DNA from: Exiguobacterium sp.
GTDB taxonomy: Bacteria > Bacillota > Bacilli > Exiguobacteriales > Exiguobacteriaceae
DNA: 64,000 bases
Assembly: GCF_020832205.1 (NCBI RefSeq)
Contig: NZ_JAFIFD010000024.1
Coordinates: 1-64,000, forward strand
Direction: 5' to 3'
Shown piece after piece: positions 61,223 to 64,000 of this stretch. The notes beneath the pieces were generated by a model, which had not been told where the DNA came from, searched no databases, and was given only the letters and a program-made list of their open reading frames with translations. Every line of letters starts with the position of its first letter. Position 1 is the stretch's first letter. The position numbers and the translations under genes are program-made.

Positions 61223-61251
61223 AAAATAGCATGACACTAGTCCTGTGGCAA
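61223..61251 (-). promoter_or_regulatory. sigma-A promoter of the amino acid transporter operon
   Basis: Minus strand TTGCCA, 17-base spacer, TATTTT preceded by TGC (extended -10). About 32 bases before the binding-protein start. Confidence 0.6.
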
Positions 61252-61575
61252 CTCCTAAACACTTTGAAACAGGCGATAAATTATATTTGAAACATAAATA
61301 CATAAAGCGCTAACATGTCCTTGAATGAACGATTCAGTGAAGTGACACAGTTTATCTATTTATTCGAAACAGATATGAATTTGTATAAAAAGGATTTGAG
61401 CGGGTGGGGACGAACTACGTTCAAAAATGAACGAAATTGAGTCACCAAACCGTTAATGTTGACTATAGAGAAAGAGGATTTTCACATCAATATAGCAAAT
61501 CATGTAAAATACGAATGGTATGCAGCTATCTTTGCATCCAATTACAATCATCTAGCTCCGGAGGATGGACCAACC
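61252..61575. other. AT-rich intergenic stretch, nothing coding recognised
   Basis: Bases 61252-61575 are AT-rich. A frame leading into the next gene is open from 61456, but has no RBS and no coding character. I see no RNA motif or riboswitch in it. Confidence 0.5.
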
Positions 61576-61731
61576 ATGACATTTATGACTATGATCGTCG
61601 TTTTAATAATCGGCTTACTCACACTTTTGATCGGACTATTTATGAAGAAAAGATGGGTTACCATCTTTTCCCTCATTCCGCTCGCGTTATCGCTTTGGAA
61701 TTTCATGACCCTATTCTTTATGGGTATGTAA
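61576..61731 (+). CDS. 51-residue two-span membrane protein
   Basis: ATG at 61576 with GGAGGATGG upstream. Encodes MTFMTMIVVLIIGLLTLLIGLFMKKR, then WVTIFSLIPLALSLWNFMTLFFMG: two spans joined by a KKRW loop. A hairpin-like membrane microprotein, AT-rich. No family recognised. The next gene begins 40 bases downstream and may be cotranscribed. Confidence 0.6.
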   Translation: MTFMTMIVVLIIGLLTLLIGLFMKKRWVTIFSLIPLALSLWNFMTLFFMGM

Positions 61732-61771
61732 TGTGCGTGCGTGACGATCACAATAAAAGAAGGGGATGCGA

Positions 61772-62167
61772 ATGGCGAAATCGGAAAGATGCAACGTCAA
61801 TAAAGAGGTGCCGGCTAAACTAGAATTGCAGGCTCTAATTGATGATAAAGACGGATTAAAACTCGTGTTTACCGATGCGGATGAGAACAACTATACATTC
61901 TTATTTGACGGACTTGTGTTTTCGTATCGAAATACAGACGAAGGAACGCTTTTCAAAATGCTAGACCATCTATACAAACATTATGACGCGGATTATTTTG
62001 GCGACTGGACACTCTTCCAAGTGACCGATTCAAACTATTTGGAATGGCTAGCTGAAGAGTCAGACAACATTTACGAAAAAATCTATGATATTCACCATTA
62101 TGTGTTCCTGACACCACATGATGTAATCGAAGTGTTGTCGACAGAACCTCCAAGTTTGATTTCATAA
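61772..62167 (+). CDS. small acidic protein of unknown function
   Basis: 131 residues from the ATG at 61772 (RBS AAGAAGGGG). Soluble: KLELQALIDDKDGLKLVFTDADENNYTFLFDGLVFSYRNTDEGTLFKMLDHLYKHY and YLEWLAEESDNIYEKIYDIHHYVFLTPHDVIEVLS. The pattern (short strands, then a helical acidic end) matches small immunity-type proteins of Bacillota, but no family is assigned. AT-rich, like the preceding gene. Confidence 0.6.
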   Translation: MAKSERCNVNKEVPAKLELQALIDDKDGLKLVFTDADENNYTFLFDGLVFSYRNTDEGTLFKMLDHLYKHYDADYFGDWTLFQVTDSNYLEWLAEESDNIYEKIYDIHHYVFLTPHDVIEVLSTEPPSLIS

Positions 62168-62228
62168 CCGCCACTGTATGGCTAGTCTGAGGAGACGATA
62201 TAGGAGCGGCCAAAAGGAGAAAGATCCA

Positions 62229-62771
62229 ATGAGAGAATTCCTAGATATCTCGATTCAAGCGTTAAATGAGGATTCCGTCAGCGTCGTGAACGAGGCAAAT
62301 GATCCGTTTCCAGTCATCGGGAAAATCATTCCGAGCTTTAGTGACGGAGTTTGGACGTATGAGGAACAGTTATATGGGAAAGTTCAAGAGACGAGATTCC
62401 CGGACGATTCACTGGACTGGTCTGAATACATCAATCGTGAGGACAAACAAGTATTCTTGGCATTCGATGAGACGGCTTGTATCGGACAAATCCGCGTCGT
62501 AAGAGACTGGAACCGTTTTGCATATATCGAGAACATCGCTGTGCAGAAAGCGTATCGAAACAGCGGGCTCGGTCATATGCTGATCGGTGTTGCAGAAACG
62601 TGGGCAAAAGAGCAATCGTTGCTTGGATTGTCGCTCGAAGCGCAGAACGATAATGTGATCGCGTGTCGATTTTATACGAAAGAAGGGTTCGAACTCGGTG
62701 GTGTGGATACGCTAAAGCAAACCGGCAATCCGAACATCGAACTGACGTTGTATTGGTACAAGATATTCTGA
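62229..62771 (+). CDS. satA: streptothricin N-acetyltransferase-like GNAT (SatA)
   Basis: 180 residues, RBS AAAGGAGA. The whole layout follows Bacillus SatA (YyaR): PFPVIGKIIPSFSDGVWTYEEQLYGK, then KQVFLAFDETACIGQIRVVRDWNRFAYIENIAV (motif A), LGLSLEAQNDNVIACRFYTKEGFELGGVDTL (motif B) and the terminal LYWYK. SatA acetylates the beta-lysine amine of streptothricin and so gives nourseothricin resistance. Chromosomal copies are common in Bacillus. Specificity is by family resemblance. Confidence 0.85.
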   Translation: MREFLDISIQALNEDSVSVVNEANDPFPVIGKIIPSFSDGVWTYEEQLYGKVQETRFPDDSLDWSEYINREDKQVFLAFDETACIGQIRVVRDWNRFAYIENIAVQKAYRNSGLGHMLIGVAETWAKEQSLLGLSLEAQNDNVIACRFYTKEGFELGGVDTLKQTGNPNIELTLYWYKIF

Positions 62772-62816
62772 GTTGCAGCTGAGAGGCGAGACGTCAAATC
62801 TGACATTGCGTTTCTC

Positions 62817-62904
<88 letters not shown>

Positions 62905-62926
62905 ATGTGAGATTGAGAGCTGAGAT

Positions 62927-63379
62927 TCAATTTCTAGTGAATCGGATCAATGTGACACCTGGTTCGGGCTCGAACTCAGCGCTCGGTTCAAACCCCAGTT
63001 TCATATAAAGCCGCTTCGCCGGTCCGTTATGTTTCCCAGTGTGCACATAGACAAGTTTGTCTTCATGCAAACTGAGCACGTGTTCGAGCAACGTCGTCGC
63101 CAGACGTGCCCTGAAATACGTCGGATCGATGCATAGTTTCGTGACCTCGACCGTGTTCTCGGCCGCTTCGATCGTGATGAACCCGATCAGCCGCTCGTCA
63201 TTATACAAGCCGTAACTCGTGCCCGGCAAGTTTTGAATGACCTCGACCGTCTCGTACCGGGCTGGAATCTCATCAAACCCGATCAATTCGGCCTCGACTG
63301 CATAGGCGTTTCGTTGGATCTCGAGCATTTGCTCAGCCGCTGCATAATTCGTCGTATAAATTTCACGTAACTCCATCAT
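62927..63379 (-). CDS. GNAT family N-acetyltransferase
   Basis: 150 residues, RBS GGAGGTG. MMELREIYTTNYAAAEQMLEIQRNAYAVEAELIGFDEIP is a start seen in Bacillus GNATs; motif A TVEVTKLCIDPTYFRARLATTLLEHVLSL is weakly conserved (R-A-R-L-A in place of Q/RxxGxG/A), motif B YVHTGKHNGPAKRLYMKLGFEP. So GNAT fold, possibly with altered acetyl-CoA contact. Function unknown. Starts 15 bases after the MBL gene's stop. Confidence 0.8.
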   Translation of the reverse strand: MMELREIYTTNYAAAEQMLEIQRNAYAVEAELIGFDEIPARYETVEVIQNLPGTSYGLYNDERLIGFITIEAAENTVEVTKLCIDPTYFRARLATTLLEHVLSLHEDKLVYVHTGKHNGPAKRLYMKLGFEPSAEFEPEPGVTLIRFTRN

Positions 63380-63394
63380 GTGGCACCTCCGGCA

Positions 63395-64000
63395 TCATCT
63401 GGCAAACAACCGTGCTTGCTTACGTTTGGCGCGTTTAAGCGCACGATATAACCGATGCGTCCCGGCAATCTCCGGACCGTGACCGACGAACGTATGTCGC
63501 GGCGCCAAGTCGATCAGCCGCTCAGCATTCTCGACCGCTGCCCGTTTATCCCATGTCGCCCACCCAGGAAGCGGAAAGAGCGGTCTGACATCCCCCGCCA
63601 CCGCGACTCCCCCGTGGGATTGGAATGCGTCGCCGGCGAACAGTATGCGGTTGCCCTCGTCGAAATAAGCGATGGAACCCGGCGTATGCCCCGCTGCCGG
63701 ATACACACGAAGACCAAACAACCGCTCCCCGGGATCCAACAACTGGTCGGGTAACGAATGGATTTTGGGGAGGGAACCTTTTACTTTCAACTCTCGTTCA
63801 TCTGGATCTAACGTCCGATCCCCGTCGAGCAACCTCGCATCCCGACGCGACACGTACAGCTCCGCATGGGGGTGAGCCTTCAAAATCGCGTCGACGCCCC
63901 CGACATGGTCTCCGTGGGCGTGTGTCAATAAAATCGCGAGAAGCGGCTGTTCGAGCGCCTCGATGTACGCGAGGATGTCTGCCGCATTCCGTTCCAAAGC
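63395..64000 (-). CDS. MBL-fold metallo-hydrolase (5' end outside window)
   Basis: At least 202 residues; the frame is open to the window edge, so the start is missing. THAHGDHVGG is the zinc motif HxHxDH, AAGHTPGSIAYF supplies the third-His region, LFAGDAFQ the bridging Asp, and FVGHGPEI the last His. Glyoxalase-II-like or general MBL hydrolase of Bacillota. Substrate unknown. Continues toward the right edge; followed by the GNAT gene after 15 bases. Confidence 0.88.
   Translation of the reverse strand, partial: ALERNAADILAYIEALEQPLLAILLTHAHGDHVGGVDAILKAHPHAELYVSRRDARLLDGDRTLDPDERELKVKGSLPKIHSLPDQLLDPGERLFGLRVYPAAGHTPGSIAYFDEGNRILFAGDAFQSHGGVAVAGDVRPLFPLPGWATWDKRAAVENAERLIDLAPRHTFVGHGPEIAGTHRLYRALKRAKRKQARLFAR

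Noticed and set aside
61456-61575. N-terminal extension of the 51-residue membrane protein
   Set aside because: No RBS; the ATG at 61576 has a good one.

Overview
The window reads as chromosome of a mid-GC Gram-positive (Bacillota) bacterium, most like Exiguobacterium or a close relative. This is inferred from the gene families (YdbS/YdbT, DynA-type double dynamin, LysM-LysM-3D wall protein, YfhP- and YoaT-like membrane proteins, AzgA-type purine permease, Bacillus-style RBSs and sigma-A promoters) and from many short, tightly packed operons closed by strong intrinsic terminators. No rRNA, tRNA, CRISPR array or prophage was seen.

Layout. 1-3.1 kb: end of a WYL regulator and several membrane proteins. 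3.3-9.7 kb: a two-permease ABC unit without ATPase or binding protein, an ATPase plus a giant FtsX-type permease, then a truncated second copy of the first unit's 3' end. 9.7-15.3 kb (mostly minus strand): rifampin ADP-ribosyltransferase (arr), GNAT, a membrane protein with a degenerate GGDEF domain, an MFS exporter, a frameshifted deoxyribosyltransferase-like gene and an XRE-controlled membrane operon. 15.4-21.5 kb: a plus-strand run of small proteins rich in immunity-type domains (SUKH/SMI1, DUF2750, DUF2199, DUF5412) with no recognisable toxin. 21.5-23.4 kb: a very GC-rich TnpB-only IS200/IS605-type element that has cut off the 5' end of a lipoprotein gene. 23.4-33.1 kb: oxidoreductases, DynA, an aromatic-acid-exporter-like protein, a WGR protein and ydbS-ydbT. 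33.2-33.6 kb: a compact locus that looks like an Fst-type type I toxin-antitoxin pair, with a LexA-like palindrome upstream. 33.7-42.9 kb: purine permease, small immunity-like and DinB proteins, and a MoxR/DUF58/DUF4129 operon ending in a barstar-domain protein, then Nudix and SUFU proteins. 42.9-47.2 kb: a GntR-controlled beta-glucoside PTS and 6-phospho-beta-glucosidase. 47.2-52.8 kb: unknowns, tandem SUKH, a GyrI-like pseudogene, an Excalibur protein, an alpha/beta hydrolase and an SDR. 52.8-61.2 kb: AraC regulator, LysM/3D protein with WalR-like sites, cardiolipin synthase, a second MoxR/DUF58/DUF4129 operon, and a binding protein plus permease for a polar amino acid. 61.5-64 kb: small proteins, a streptothricin-acetyltransferase-like SatA, a GNAT and the end of an MBL-fold hydrolase.

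Themes. Envelope homeostasis (DynA, YdbS/YdbT, cardiolipin synthase, LysM/3D, two MoxR modules, FtsX transporter), antibiotic inactivation (Arr, SatA, possibly the MFS exporter) and many toxin-neutralising domains without toxins. Several genes carry single-event lesions (frameshifts in homopolymers, an IS insertion, a decayed duplicate), so this stretch is remodelling actively. The most novel candidates are the putative SOS-linked type I toxin locus (33.2-33.6 kb) and the poly-immunity run (15.4-21 kb). All functions are from reading sequence and family knowledge; no search was run.
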